A stretch of 45,442 nucleotides of DNA from Candidatus Kerfeldbacteria bacterium CG08_land_8_20_14_0_20_43_14 (GTDB lineage Bacteria > Patescibacteriota > Patescibacteriia > PEXW01), in assembly GCA_002774575.1 (NCBI GenBank), contig PEXW01000013.1, forward strand, positions 1 through 45,442. The letters are read 5' to 3'. Position 1 is the first letter of the stretch. Every line of letters starts with the position of its first letter. The notes beneath the pieces are model-generated. The model searched no databases. It saw only the letters and a program-made list of their open reading frames with translations, and was not told the origin of the DNA. A program made the translations under genes and the position numbers. Of this stretch, positions 16,358-24,883 are shown in pieces.

Positions 16358-19060
16358 ATGGGAATAATTAACAAAATTTTTGGCAACCCAAATGATAAAG
16401 TCGTAAAGGACTTGGAGCCTTTGATTAGGCAGATTAATGCTCTGGAAAATGAAGTAAAGGACTATCCTGATTCAAAATTTTCAGAAAAAACCAAGGAGTT
16501 TTACGGACGCTTCCTCAAAGGCGAATCTTTGGATAAGTTATTGCCCGAAACTTTTGCTTTAGTCAGAGAAGCTGCCAAACGGACACTCGGCCAGAGGCAT
16601 TTTGATGTCCAGTTGATGGGCGGTATAGTTTTACATCAGGGCAGAATTTCAGAAATGCGGACTGGTGAAGGAAAAACTTTAGTTGCCACTTTGCCGGCTT
16701 ACCTGAACGCAATCACGGGTAAAGGCGTCCATGTGGTTACAGTCAATGACTATTTGGCCAAACGCGATACCCGTTGGATGGGGCAAATTTATCATTTCCT
16801 CGGCCTTTCTGTGGGCACAATCCAGCATGAAGCGGCATTTGTCTATGATCCGGATTTTGAAGGCGATGAATTTACCAAAAATTTGCGGCCGGTTGACCGC
16901 ACTACTGCTTATAAGGCGGACATTACTTATGGCACCAATAATGAATTCGGTTTTGATTATTTGCGCGATAATATGGTCCCAGATCCCCAATATCTGGCCC
17001 AGCGGGAATTGGTATATGCCATTGTCGATGAAGTTGATTCAATTTTGATAGATGAAGCCAGAACGCCTTTAATTATTTCTGGCCCGTCAGACACGCCCAG
17101 CGAGCAGTATTATCGTTTTGCGGATTTGGTTCAAAGATTGGAAGAAGGTCCTGATTATAATGTTGATGAAAAATTACGGGCTTCAACTTTGACCGAAGAA
17201 GGTATTTCTAAAATCGAAGGTTGGTTAGGCATCGGCAATATCTATCAGGCTGGAGGCGTGGAAACCGTCCACCATATTGAGCAGGCCTTAAAGGCTCATG
17301 CGCTTTTTAAACGGGACCGAGATTATGTTGTCAAGGATAATGAAGTAATTATCGTTGATGAATTTACTGGTAGGCTTATGCATGGCAGACGTTATTCCGA
17401 AGGCCTGCATCAGGCCATTGAAGCCAAAGAGCATGTTGAAATTAAGCAAGAGTCTCAAACTTTAGCCACTATCACCTTTCAAAATTATTTTAGAATGTAT
17501 AAAAAGCTGGCAGGCATGACTGGCACGGCCGCCACCGAAGCCGAGGAATTTTCGAAAATTTATAATTTAGAAGTCGTCAGTATCCCCACTAATAAACCCA
17601 TGGTCAGAAAAGACTCGGCTGACAGTGTCTATAAAACTGAAATGGGCAAATATGAAGCAATAGTCAGAGACATTAAAATCAGACACGACCAGGGTCAGCC
17701 GATTCTGATCGGTACAATTTCAATTGCCAAAAATGAGATGCTAAGCCAGTTATTGCAGCGGGAAGGCATACCCCATGAATTATTAAATGCCAAAAACCAT
17801 GAAAAAGAAGCTGGAGTAATTTCCCAAGCTGGCCGTTTAGGTGCGGTTACAGTGGCCACGAACATGGCCGGAAGAGGCGTAGATATTATCCTGGGAGGCA
17901 ACCCCTTAAAACCAGAAGAGGCGAAAAAGGTCAAAGAACTGGGCGGCTTACATGTGATTGGCACAGAAAGGCACGAATCCAGGCGCATTGATAATCAGTT
18001 GCGCGGTCGTTCCGGCCGGCAGGGCGACCCGGGCTCATCTCAATTTTTCCTGTCTTTGGAGGATGACCTTATGCGGATTTTTGGCGGCGACAGGGTTAAA
18101 AGCCTGATGGAAAGACTGCACGTGCCAGAAGATATGCCTATTGAAAATAAAATGATTTCCCGTTCGATTGAAGGCGCGCAGAAAAAAGTTGAAGGTCATA
18201 ACTTTGACATCCGCAAACATTTGGTGGAATACGATGATGTAATTAACAAACATCGTGAGGTTATTTATTCCCGGCGCCGCGATGTTTTGAATTGCTTGTC
18301 CGAACCAGCCGGCCGCAAAGAAACCATTTTGCAAGCTCTGAACGATGAAATAAATCAAATCGTTTCAACCCACACCTCGGGTGAAAAAGAAGATCAGTGG
18401 AATTTGGATGAAATTTACGAATCGGTTGATTCAATTTTTTCCATCCCCCTGCAAGCCAGACTGAAATTGGAATCTTTCAGGCAGGAGGCCAGCACAGTCA
18501 GCTCAACTGCTGCGACTCGAAACGCCATCACCGAGCATCTTCAAAAAATGCTACAGGAAGCTTATACCAAGCTGGAAAAGGAAGTTAATGAAACGCCGGC
18601 TGGACGGGAAGCCCAAAGTCAGAATCAAAATTTGATGCGCCTGGTTGAAAGAGCGGTGGAACTACGGGTTATTGACACCTTATGGATTGAACATCTGGAT
18701 TTGATGGATCACCTGCGGCAAGGCATTGGCTTAAGGGGCTATGGTCAAAGAGATCCTTTGGTTGAATATAAAAAAGAATCTTATCTCTTGTTTAGCCAAT
18801 TGCTTGGCACAATCCGTTCGCAATTAGTTCACACCATTTTTAAAGCCCGGGTTTCCCAGAGCATGGTTGAACAACAGCAAGCCCAGTCAAAAAATTTAAC
18901 CTTGTCCGCGCCAGCCAAAGAAGCTTCGGAAAGTAATTTCACTTCTGCACCGCAAGTTTCGCAAAGCTCAACCAATCCTTATGCCAATCAAAAAATCGGG
19001 CGCAATGATCCTTGCCCTTGTGGAAGCGGTAAGAAGTATAAAAAGTGCCATGGGGCGTAG
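16358..19060 (+). CDS. secA: Preprotein translocase ATPase SecA
   Basis: SecA drives post-translational export through SecYEG. The 900-residue protein has normal length. It has the N-terminal RTGEGKTL Walker A, VDEVDSILIDEARTPLIISG (Walker B and following motif), the preprotein cross-linking domain, TGTAATEAEEF, the second helicase domain with GRGVDIILGGNP and QLRGRSGRQGDPG, and a helical wing. A C-terminal Gln/Ser-rich linker leads to the SEC-C zinc motif CPCGSGKKYKKCHG. An intact zinc tail suggests SecB-like or phospholipid/ribosome contacts. Its partners secD and secF lie 3 kb downstream. Confidence 0.97.
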   Translation: MGIINKIFGNPNDKVVKDLEPLIRQINALENEVKDYPDSKFSEKTKEFYGRFLKGESLDKLLPETFALVREAAKRTLGQRHFDVQLMGGIVLHQGRISEMRTGEGKTLVATLPAYLNAITGKGVHVVTVNDYLAKRDTRWMGQIYHFLGLSVGTIQHEAAFVYDPDFEGDEFTKNLRPVDRTTAYKADITYGTNNEFGFDYLRDNMVPDPQYLAQRELVYAIVDEVDSILIDEARTPLIISGPSDTPSEQYYRFADLVQRLEEGPDYNVDEKLRASTLTEEGISKIEGWLGIGNIYQAGGVETVHHIEQALKAHALFKRDRDYVVKDNEVIIVDEFTGRLMHGRRYSEGLHQAIEAKEHVEIKQESQTLATITFQNYFRMYKKLAGMTGTAATEAEEFSKIYNLEVVSIPTNKPMVRKDSADSVYKTEMGKYEAIVRDIKIRHDQGQPILIGTISIAKNEMLSQLLQREGIPHELLNAKNHEKEAGVISQAGRLGAVTVATNMAGRGVDIILGGNPLKPEEAKKVKELGGLHVIGTERHESRRIDNQLRGRSGRQGDPGSSQFFLSLEDDLMRIFGGDRVKSLMERLHVPEDMPIENKMISRSIEGAQKKVEGHNFDIRKHLVEYDDVINKHREVIYSRRRDVLNCLSEPAGRKETILQALNDEINQIVSTHTSGEKEDQWNLDEIYESVDSIFSIPLQARLKLESFRQEASTVSSTAATRNAITEHLQKMLQEAYTKLEKEVNETPAGREAQSQNQNLMRLVERAVELRVIDTLWIEHLDLMDHLRQGIGLRGYGQRDPLVEYKKESYLLFSQLLGTIRSQLVHTIFKARVSQSMVEQQQAQSKNLTLSAPAKEASESNFTSAPQVSQSSTNPYANQKIGRNDPCPCGSGKKYKKCHGA

Positions 19061-19063
19061 GGT

Positions 19064-19495
19064 ATGGAACATCTAGCAATAATGAGAAAATCATGGGGAT
19101 TCACTGATAAAATTCTAAATGGTCAAAAGAAAATTGAATCCCGCTGGTATTCTGTAAAGTGCAAGCCCTGGAGTGCAATTAAACAAGGAGAAACGATTTA
19201 TTTTAAAGATTCAGGTGGGCCTGTAAGAGTAAAAGCAAAAGTTAGTAAAGTAATGCAATTTTCAAATTTGACTCCGAAAATAGTAAAAGAAATCCTAAAC
19301 GGATATGGCGAGCAAGATGGGATAGAAAAAGGAAAATCCCGCCAATTTTTTGAAAGATTCAAAGACAAGAAATACTGTCTGCTCATATTCTTAAAGAACC
19401 CTATTGAAATAAGGCCATTTGAGATTGATAAAATTGGATTTGGGATGATGTCGGCTTGGATTACAACCGACAATATATCCAGGATTAAGAAATAA
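19064..19495 (+). CDS. ASCH/PUA-like domain protein
   Basis: This 143-residue soluble protein begins three bases after secA. Its N-terminus MRKSWGFTDKILNGQKKIESRWYS, followed by PWSAIKQGETIYFKDSGGPV and AKVSKVMQF, matches the pattern of ASCH-type PUA-like proteins (GEKTIESR, then strand-rich beta barrel). A C-terminal FGMMSAWITTDN segment closes it. ASCH proteins are thought to bind RNA or modified nucleosides, but substrates are mostly unknown. It starts an accessory patch of genes between secA and the L,D-transpeptidase. Translation may be coupled to secA given the tiny gap. Confidence 0.65.
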   Translation: MEHLAIMRKSWGFTDKILNGQKKIESRWYSVKCKPWSAIKQGETIYFKDSGGPVRVKAKVSKVMQFSNLTPKIVKEILNGYGEQDGIEKGKSRQFFERFKDKKYCLLIFLKNPIEIRPFEIDKIGFGMMSAWITTDNISRIKK

Positions 19496-19526
19496 TTTCC
19501 GCGGTTAATTATTAAAAATCGGAAAT
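19495..19526. repeat. Short inverted repeat, possible mobile-element scar
   Basis: ATTTCCG at 19495-19501 and CGGAAAT at 19520-19526 form a perfect 7-base inverted repeat with an 18-base loop, followed by cggggaatagggaca. From memory this string resembles sequences that flank REP-associated (Y1) transposon ends in other bacteria. No transposase gene is present, so any element would be a remnant. Confidence 0.35.
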
Positions 19527-19555
19527 ATCACGGGGAATAGGGACAAACACTATCT

Positions 19556-20077
19556 ATGAAAATTCCATTATTCAAACAGAAGAAAAATACTTGTGGACTA
19601 ACAGCCTTGAGAATGGTGTTGGCATATTTTGGTGAAAAAATTACAGAAAATGATCTTAAGAAACTTACTGGTAAGATAAGTCGATATGGTGTTAGAACGG
19701 TAAAATTGTCAGAGGCGGCGAAGAAACTTGGGTTTGAAACTGAATGTTTATCATATAACAAGTTACTCGCCGGCAGTAAGGCGAAGATCAAGAAGCCTGA
19801 TGTGAAGGTTGTATTAAAATATCTCTGGAGAAGAATACCGGTGATATTAGCCGTTCGGTCTTCGTTGCTCCACAATAAAAAACTGACTAAAATGGGACAC
19901 TTTATAGTCATTAGAGAATATAGAAATGGTTTTTTCCATTATAACGATCCTATGGATGCTAAAATTCATAAGATTAAATCAGAAGAATTTCGATTCGCTT
20001 GGTTTAATAATGTATTAGATTCGAGTGCTTATTTCCTTGCGATATGGCCGAAAAAATCTCTATGGGCTCACAAATGA
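19556..20077 (+). CDS. Peptidase C39-like papain-fold protein
   Basis: This 173-residue protein has the core of a C39-family (bacteriocin-processing type) papain fold. The Cys motif NTCGLTALRMVLAYFG is near the N-terminus (catalytic Cys about residue 13). The His motif is GHFIVIREYRNGFFHYNDP, with His about 127 and Asp about 140. The triad order Cys-His-Asp is intact. There is no transporter or ABC domain, so it is a stand-alone protease or C39-like peptidase, perhaps cutting a short leader or acting on peptides in the cytoplasm. No signal peptide is visible. It lies in the accessory patch with the ASCH-like gene and a broken gene. Its substrate is unknown. Confidence 0.65.
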   Translation: MKIPLFKQKKNTCGLTALRMVLAYFGEKITENDLKKLTGKISRYGVRTVKLSEAAKKLGFETECLSYNKLLAGSKAKIKKPDVKVVLKYLWRRIPVILAVRSSLLHNKKLTKMGHFIVIREYRNGFFHYNDPMDAKIHKIKSEEFRFAWFNNVLDSSAYFLAIWPKKSLWAHK

Positions 20078-20105
20078 AATCAAAAGTGTCATGGGGAATA
20101 AGCCT

Positions 20106-20588
20106 ATGCAAATAGCTATCTTTACAGAAGGAACAGTATTGATGCACGAAAGTGCTATTGGGCACAATTGTGACGAAATTGTTAAGTAGGTTATAAATAA
20201 GAATCCATCTGTAAGGAATTATGCTAATTATGCATCCATTGCTAATGCAGTAGGCAAAATTCAGAATTGGGTCAATCAAGGTATACAAATTGTTTATATA
20301 ACCTCTCGAAAAAAACAGCAGGAGATAGATGAAATTCAAAATGTTTTTAATCAAAATAATTCCCCAAAAGGACTATTAGAATATCGAAAGGCGAATGAAA
20401 AATATAAAGATGTTGTTGAAAGAATAATGCCAGATATTTTAATTGAAAACGATTGCGAAAGCATCGGTGGACAAAAGGAAATGACAATCACCTTTGTAAA
20501 ACCAAGGGTTAAGCAGAAAATTAAGTCGATTGTCGTGAAGGAGTTTCAGGGAATTGATCATCTTCCAGATAGCATTAATTCCCTTTGA
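20106..20588 (+). pseudogene. Conserved hypothetical protein interrupted by an in-frame TAG
   Basis: Reading from ATG 20106, one frame stays open to TGA 20586-20588 except for a single TAG at codon 28 (20187-20189). The full frame would encode about 160 residues. The product after the stop continues with coherent protein-like sequence such as YASIANAVGKIQNWV, VYITSRKK, MPDILIENDCESIGG and KSIVVKEFQGIDHLP. From memory this resembles a conserved hypothetical family with HAD-like features (a hydrophobic strand ending in Thr-Ser and a later acidic pair), but I cannot name it. TAG ends real genes here (secA, mnmA), so it should stop translation. The nonsense mutation is probably CAG to TAG. A sequencing error is the alternative. 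Confidence 0.7.
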
Positions 20589-20650
20589 ACTAAAAACAAA
20601 GAATTACTGTAGCGGACTAGGTTTAAATCAATCAGGTAATGCCTAAAAAG

Positions 20651-20679
20651 TTGACTGAATGTCGTTTTTGTGTTAATAT
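20651..20679 (+). promoter_or_regulatory. Sigma-70-like promoter for the FG-GAP/L,D-transpeptidase gene
   Basis: TTGACT (20651-20656), a 17-base spacer and TAATAT (20674-20679), about 32 bases before the ATG at 20711. The gap to the preceding broken gene contains nothing else. Confidence 0.65.
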
Positions 20680-20710
20680 AAAAATATAAAAGCAAAAATA
20701 AACAACAAAA

Positions 20711-22108
20711 ATGCGAAAAAATCAAGGTATTTTAAAGATTTTGACCATCTGCGCTTTAGGGCTTAATTTTTTTATATTTGCCAAAACCAGTCTGGCCGCC
20801 AGTCCCCAAGCCGGCATTTATGAGTCAAATGGCAAATTAGTCAGGAAAATTTCAAACATCCCGATTGGCGCAAATATCGCTTCAGCCGACTTAAACGATG
20901 ACGGTATTTCAGAATTAATTTACGGGACACCGGCTGGAAAAAATCCTGGCATCCGAATGTTAAACTCTGACGGGCATGTTCTTCGAAACATAAAGCTGGA
21001 AAGCGTAAAAAATAAACCGGCGGTCAGGGTGGCGGTCGGGGATATAAATGGCGATGGTAAAAAAGAGATTGTCGCTGGCTTTGGAAAGGGCACCACGCCT
21101 GAAATCTGGATTTTCGACATTGAGGGTAACCGCTTAAACACCTTTTTTGCTTTTGAAGAAGCTTTTAAAGGCGGCGTATATCTGGATGTCGGCGATGTAA
21201 ACGGCGATAAAATAGATGAAATTATTGTTGCACCTGGCCAAGGCGGCGGTCCTTTGATTAAAATTTTCAATGCCGAAGGAGAAAACATTTTTGGTTTTTG
21301 GGCTTATCCAAAAGAAATAAGGACTGGGGTGATACCTGTTGCTATTGATATTAATAATGATAACCGATTTGAAATTGTTACTACTAAGTTGGAAAAAAAT
21401 TCGCTGGTAAAGATTTTTGAGTCAAACGGAAGTCTAACCTACGCTTTTAAGACTGCCAATGTTTTCCCAAACACTTTAAAGATCAGTAGTCAATCCAGCG
21501 TTGGTTTAGAAAATGAAATCGTGCTTGCTGACGCTCCAGGTACTTCTGCGCAAGTCGTTAGCTACTTGCCTACTGGAAAACCCGGGAATATAAAATTCTA
21601 CCCTTATGGCAAGAATCACACCCAGGGACTTTCCGTGGCAACGGCCAACATTGATAATGATGACGATGCGGAAATAATTATTGTGCCAGTCGGGTCTGAA
21701 CAAATGGATGATAATCCCGGCACAGGAAAACTAATTGTCGTGGACATTTCCGAACAAAAAATGAAAATTTATGAAAACGGTAAGTTGATTAAGGTTCACC
21801 GGGTTTCAACCGGTAAATGGTCAATGCCGACCCCGCTGGGAAATTTTACAGTCAAGAACAAAATGAACACGGCCTATTCACGAAAGTACAGACTGTACAT
21901 GGACAACTGGATGGCGTTTACCGCCGATGGGGCTTATGGCATTCATTCCTTGCCATATTGGAAGCTGAAAAACGGAGGTATTTACTATGAAGGCGTTCAG
22001 CATCTTGGTATTAGAGTTTCCCATGGCTGCATCAGGCTTTCACCAGCTGAATCAAGAGAAGTCTTTAATTGGGCTAATGTTGGTACATCGGTTCGGGTGC
22101 AAAATTAA
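20711..22108 (+). CDS. Secreted FG-GAP repeat / L,D-transpeptidase (YkuD) protein
   Basis: This 465-residue exported protein has a signal peptide (about 1-30, ending near SLAAS). Four or five FG-GAP/VCBS-like repeats follow, with calcium-type DxNxDGxxE motifs (VGDINGDGKKEI, VGDVNGDKIDEI and weaker copies), to about residue 335. The C-terminal YkuD domain (about 340-465) has the catalytic signature HGCIRLS, with the upstream GIHS. YkuD domains make 3-3 peptide cross-links in murein or attach proteins to stem peptides. The beta-propeller-like part probably binds calcium or carbohydrate or localises the enzyme. It has its own promoter upstream and is followed by secD after 66 bases. Confidence 0.88.
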   Translation: MRKNQGILKILTICALGLNFFIFAKTSLAASPQAGIYESNGKLVRKISNIPIGANIASADLNDDGISELIYGTPAGKNPGIRMLNSDGHVLRNIKLESVKNKPAVRVAVGDINGDGKKEIVAGFGKGTTPEIWIFDIEGNRLNTFFAFEEAFKGGVYLDVGDVNGDKIDEIIVAPGQGGGPLIKIFNAEGENIFGFWAYPKEIRTGVIPVAIDINNDNRFEIVTTKLEKNSLVKIFESNGSLTYAFKTANVFPNTLKISSQSSVGLENEIVLADAPGTSAQVVSYLPTGKPGNIKFYPYGKNHTQGLSVATANIDNDDDAEIIIVPVGSEQMDDNPGTGKLIVVDISEQKMKIYENGKLIKVHRVSTGKWSMPTPLGNFTVKNKMNTAYSRKYRLYMDNWMAFTADGAYGIHSLPYWKLKNGGIYYEGVQHLGIRVSHGCIRLSPAESREVFNWANVGTSVRVQN

Positions 22109-22174
22109 AGTCTTGCCAAATTTAATAGGGACATGTTAGACTGATTTAAACTCGGTGTTTTTTATATTAAAAAA

Positions 22175-23869
22175 ATGTCTTCTCGCAAACGTCTTTGGAT
22201 AAATTTTATTTTAATAGTTTTGCTTGGTATTGCCGTCAGTTATATTGCTTTACCAAAAAAACTACTGCCAAGTTTTAAAGTTTTCGGCAAACAATTTGAT
22301 TTAAGGTTAGGCCTGGATTTACAGGGCGGCTCTTCTTTGGTATATAAAGCTGATACTTCAAAAATCGCCAGTGGAGATCAGGCTGCGGCTTTAGAAAGCG
22401 CGCGGAATGTCATTGAGACCAGGGTTAACGCTTTCGGCGTTTCCGAGCCAGTGGTTCAAACCAGCCAGGTTGGTAGTAGCTGGAGAATCATTGTTGAGCT
22501 GGCCGGGATTAAAGACATCAACCAGGCTATTAAAATGATCGGCGACACGCCGATTCTGGAGTTTAAAGAAGTCGCTGACAGCCAGCCACAAACTGAAGAG
22601 CAAAAAAAAGCTCAAGCCGCGGCTGATGCAGGCGTTAAGACAGAAGCTGAAAAAGTTTTGAAAGAAGCTTTGGCAAAAAATGCGGATTTTTCGGCGTTGG
22701 CCAATCAGTATTCCCAAGACCCAAGCAACACTGGAACCGACGGCCAAAAAAAGGGCGGTGATTTGGGCTTTGCCAAAAAAGGAACTTTTGTGGCTGAATT
22801 TGAAAAAGTGCTTTTTGATGAATTAAAAGATGGCCAGGTTTACCCAAAGCTGGTTAAAACACAATTCGGCTATCATATTATCAAAAGAATTGAAACTAAA
22901 ACTGTACAGGAGGAGGGTAAGGATGTGGTGGAAGTCAGAGGCGCTCATATTTTATTTGCAGTCAGTACCGAGCAAAACCAGGTGAATTTTAAAACAACCG
23001 GTCTTTCAGGTAAGCAGTTGAAAAGGGCGGGTGTGGCCTTTAATCAGTCAACTGGCGAACCAGAAGTTACCCTAAGTTTTGACAGCGAAGGAACAAAACT
23101 GTTTGCCGAAATCACCAAAAGGAATATCGGCAAAAATGTAGCAATCTTTTTGGACGGGCAGATAATCAGCAACCCAACAGTCAATCAGGAAATAACCGGC
23201 GGCGAAGCAGTCATTACAGGCAATTTTACTTTGAAAGAGGCCAAAGACTTGGCCAAGAGGCTTAATGCCGGCGCCTTGCCTGTTCCAGTCAGTTTAATCA
23301 GCCAGCAAACTGTTGGTGCAACTTTGGGCAATGATTCTGTGGCCAGAAGCATTTTTGCCGGACTTTTAGGAGTAATTGTTGTTTCGCTCTTTATGATTAT
23401 TTTCTACCGACTGCCAGGCTTGCTGGCCACTATTGCTTTACTGCTATACACCCTGATAGTTATAGCGATCTTCAAACTTTGGCCAGTAACCTTGACCTTG
23501 GCCGGCATCGCGGGCTTCATTCTTTCCATTGGCATTGCTTTGGATGCCAACATATTAATTTTTGAAAGAACCAAAGAAGAGCTTCACAATGGCAGGCCTT
23601 TGGATGTGGCTATTGAAGAAGGCTTTAAACGGGCCTGGCTTTCAATCAGAGATTCAAATGTTTCCAGCATTATAACTTCAGTTATCTTAATTTGGTTTGG
23701 TTCCAGCATTGTTAAAGGCTTTGCCATTACCCTGCTGATTGGTATTGTGGTTAGTTTGTTTTCAGCCATAACCGTTACCCGTATGTTATTGAGGCTCGTG
23801 ACTAATTTGAACTTTGCCAGAAATCCAAAATGGTTTGGGCTTCGGGATTTGTTTAAACCTAAAGATTAA
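22175..23869 (+). CDS. secD: Protein-export membrane protein SecD with inserted parvulin-like domain
   Basis: SecD works with SecF to complete export using the proton motive force. The 564-residue protein has the usual first membrane helix (about 9-26), the LGLDLQGGSSLVY motif and the first periplasmic subdomain. The head domain (GLSGKQLKRAG to GNFTLKEAKDLA) and C-terminal helices with ISIGIALDANILIFER are also present. Between the two soluble subdomains, at about residues 135-262, is an extra segment resembling parvulin (PpiC-type) peptidyl-prolyl isomerases: DFSALANQYSQDP, GGDLGF, EFEKVLFDELKDGQV and KTQFGYHIIKRIE. The VEVRGAHILF strand comes after the segment, whereas in parvulins the matching strand comes before it. 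SecD lies four bases before secF. Confidence 0.93.
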   Translation: MSSRKRLWINFILIVLLGIAVSYIALPKKLLPSFKVFGKQFDLRLGLDLQGGSSLVYKADTSKIASGDQAAALESARNVIETRVNAFGVSEPVVQTSQVGSSWRIIVELAGIKDINQAIKMIGDTPILEFKEVADSQPQTEEQKKAQAAADAGVKTEAEKVLKEALAKNADFSALANQYSQDPSNTGTDGQKKGGDLGFAKKGTFVAEFEKVLFDELKDGQVYPKLVKTQFGYHIIKRIETKTVQEEGKDVVEVRGAHILFAVSTEQNQVNFKTTGLSGKQLKRAGVAFNQSTGEPEVTLSFDSEGTKLFAEITKRNIGKNVAIFLDGQIISNPTVNQEITGGEAVITGNFTLKEAKDLAKRLNAGALPVPVSLISQQTVGATLGNDSVARSIFAGLLGVIVVSLFMIIFYRLPGLLATIALLLYTLIVIAIFKLWPVTLTLAGIAGFILSIGIALDANILIFERTKEELHNGRPLDVAIEEGFKRAWLSIRDSNVSSIITSVILIWFGSSIVKGFAITLLIGIVVSLFSAITVTRMLLRLVTNLNFARNPKWFGLRDLFKPKD

Positions 23870-23872
23870 AAT

Positions 23873-24775
23873 ATGTACGCTATTATTCAGAAAAGAAGAT
23901 ATTTTTACAGCCTCTCTCTGCTTTTGTTGATCCCAGGTATTTTATCAATGATCATCTGGGGATTTAAATTTGGCATAGATTTTACTGGCGGATCATTACT
24001 GCGTTTGGAATTTTCAAAAAATGTTCCTGCCACGGAAATAATCCAAAGCGCGGCCAAAGACGCTGGCATTAAAAATCTTTCTATTCAAACAACCGAGGAA
24101 AAGGGAATAAGCATGAGATTTGAACCCATTACTAATGACCAAAAGGAAACAATAATCAGCTCACTCAAAAAATACGATGAAAAAATAGTGGAAAGTAGTT
24201 TTGAGACCATAGGTCCAACAATTGGGTCGGAATTAAAAAGAAAATCAATAACCGCCATAGCTATTGTTTTAATTCTGATAGTTTTATATATCAGCTGGGC
24301 CTTCAGAAAAGTATCAGTCGGCCCGGTTCCATCCTGGATTTACGGGGTCAGTGGCATTGTCGCTTTGGTTCACGACCTGGTTATGGTGGTAGGGGCATTC
24401 TCAATTTTTGGGCATTTTTTTGGAATTGAAATAGATGCCCTTTTTGTAACTGCTTTGCTGACTATATTGGGCTTCTCAGTCCATGACACCATAGTTGTTT
24501 ATGATCGAATCCGCGAGAGATTAATTGGCTCGGCTGGCAAAACTTACGAAGAGGTCGTTAATGAAAGTATGAATCAGACTATGGTCAGATCAATCAATAC
24601 TTCCATGACAGCATTGCTAATTTTGTCCGCCTTGGTTTTGTTTGGCGGAGGCACCATAAGGAATTTTGTGCTAGCCCTTTTAATTGGAATTGCTTCAGGG
24701 ACTTATTCTTCAATTTTTGTAGCTTCGCCTATTTTAGTAACCTGGAACAATTTTAGGCAAAGAAGAAAAACTTAA
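23873..24775 (+). CDS. secF: Protein-export membrane protein SecF
   Basis: SecF completes the SecDF export motor. The 300-residue protein has an N-terminal helix, the FGIDFTGGSLLRLEF motif, a small soluble domain, and five further membrane helices. These include ALLTILGFSVHDTIVVYDRIRE and NTSMTALLILSALVLFGGG, both characteristic of SecF. Length is normal. It is four bases after secD and is the last gene of this transcript, since a strong promoter follows. No parvulin-like insert is present. Confidence 0.95.
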   Translation: MYAIIQKRRYFYSLSLLLLIPGILSMIIWGFKFGIDFTGGSLLRLEFSKNVPATEIIQSAAKDAGIKNLSIQTTEEKGISMRFEPITNDQKETIISSLKKYDEKIVESSFETIGPTIGSELKRKSITAIAIVLILIVLYISWAFRKVSVGPVPSWIYGVSGIVALVHDLVMVVGAFSIFGHFFGIEIDALFVTALLTILGFSVHDTIVVYDRIRERLIGSAGKTYEEVVNESMNQTMVRSINTSMTALLILSALVLFGGGTIRNFVLALLIGIASGTYSSIFVASPILVTWNNFRQRRKT

Positions 24776-24826
24776 AAACAAACCGCTCGCTAATCATTGG
24801 CATGTATTTTATTTTAGACTAAAAAC

Positions 24827-24855
24827 TTGACACAATAACAATAAAGTGCTATATT
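24827..24855 (+). promoter_or_regulatory. Strong sigma-70-like promoter
   Basis: Perfect TTGACA (24827-24832), a 17-base spacer and TATATT (24850-24855), about 28 bases before the ATG at 24884. This is the best promoter in the window and probably drives the regulator/membrane protein/ATPase cluster (24884-29216). Confidence 0.75.
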
Positions 24856-24883
24856 AGTAAAAGCTACTAAATACGCTTTATTT

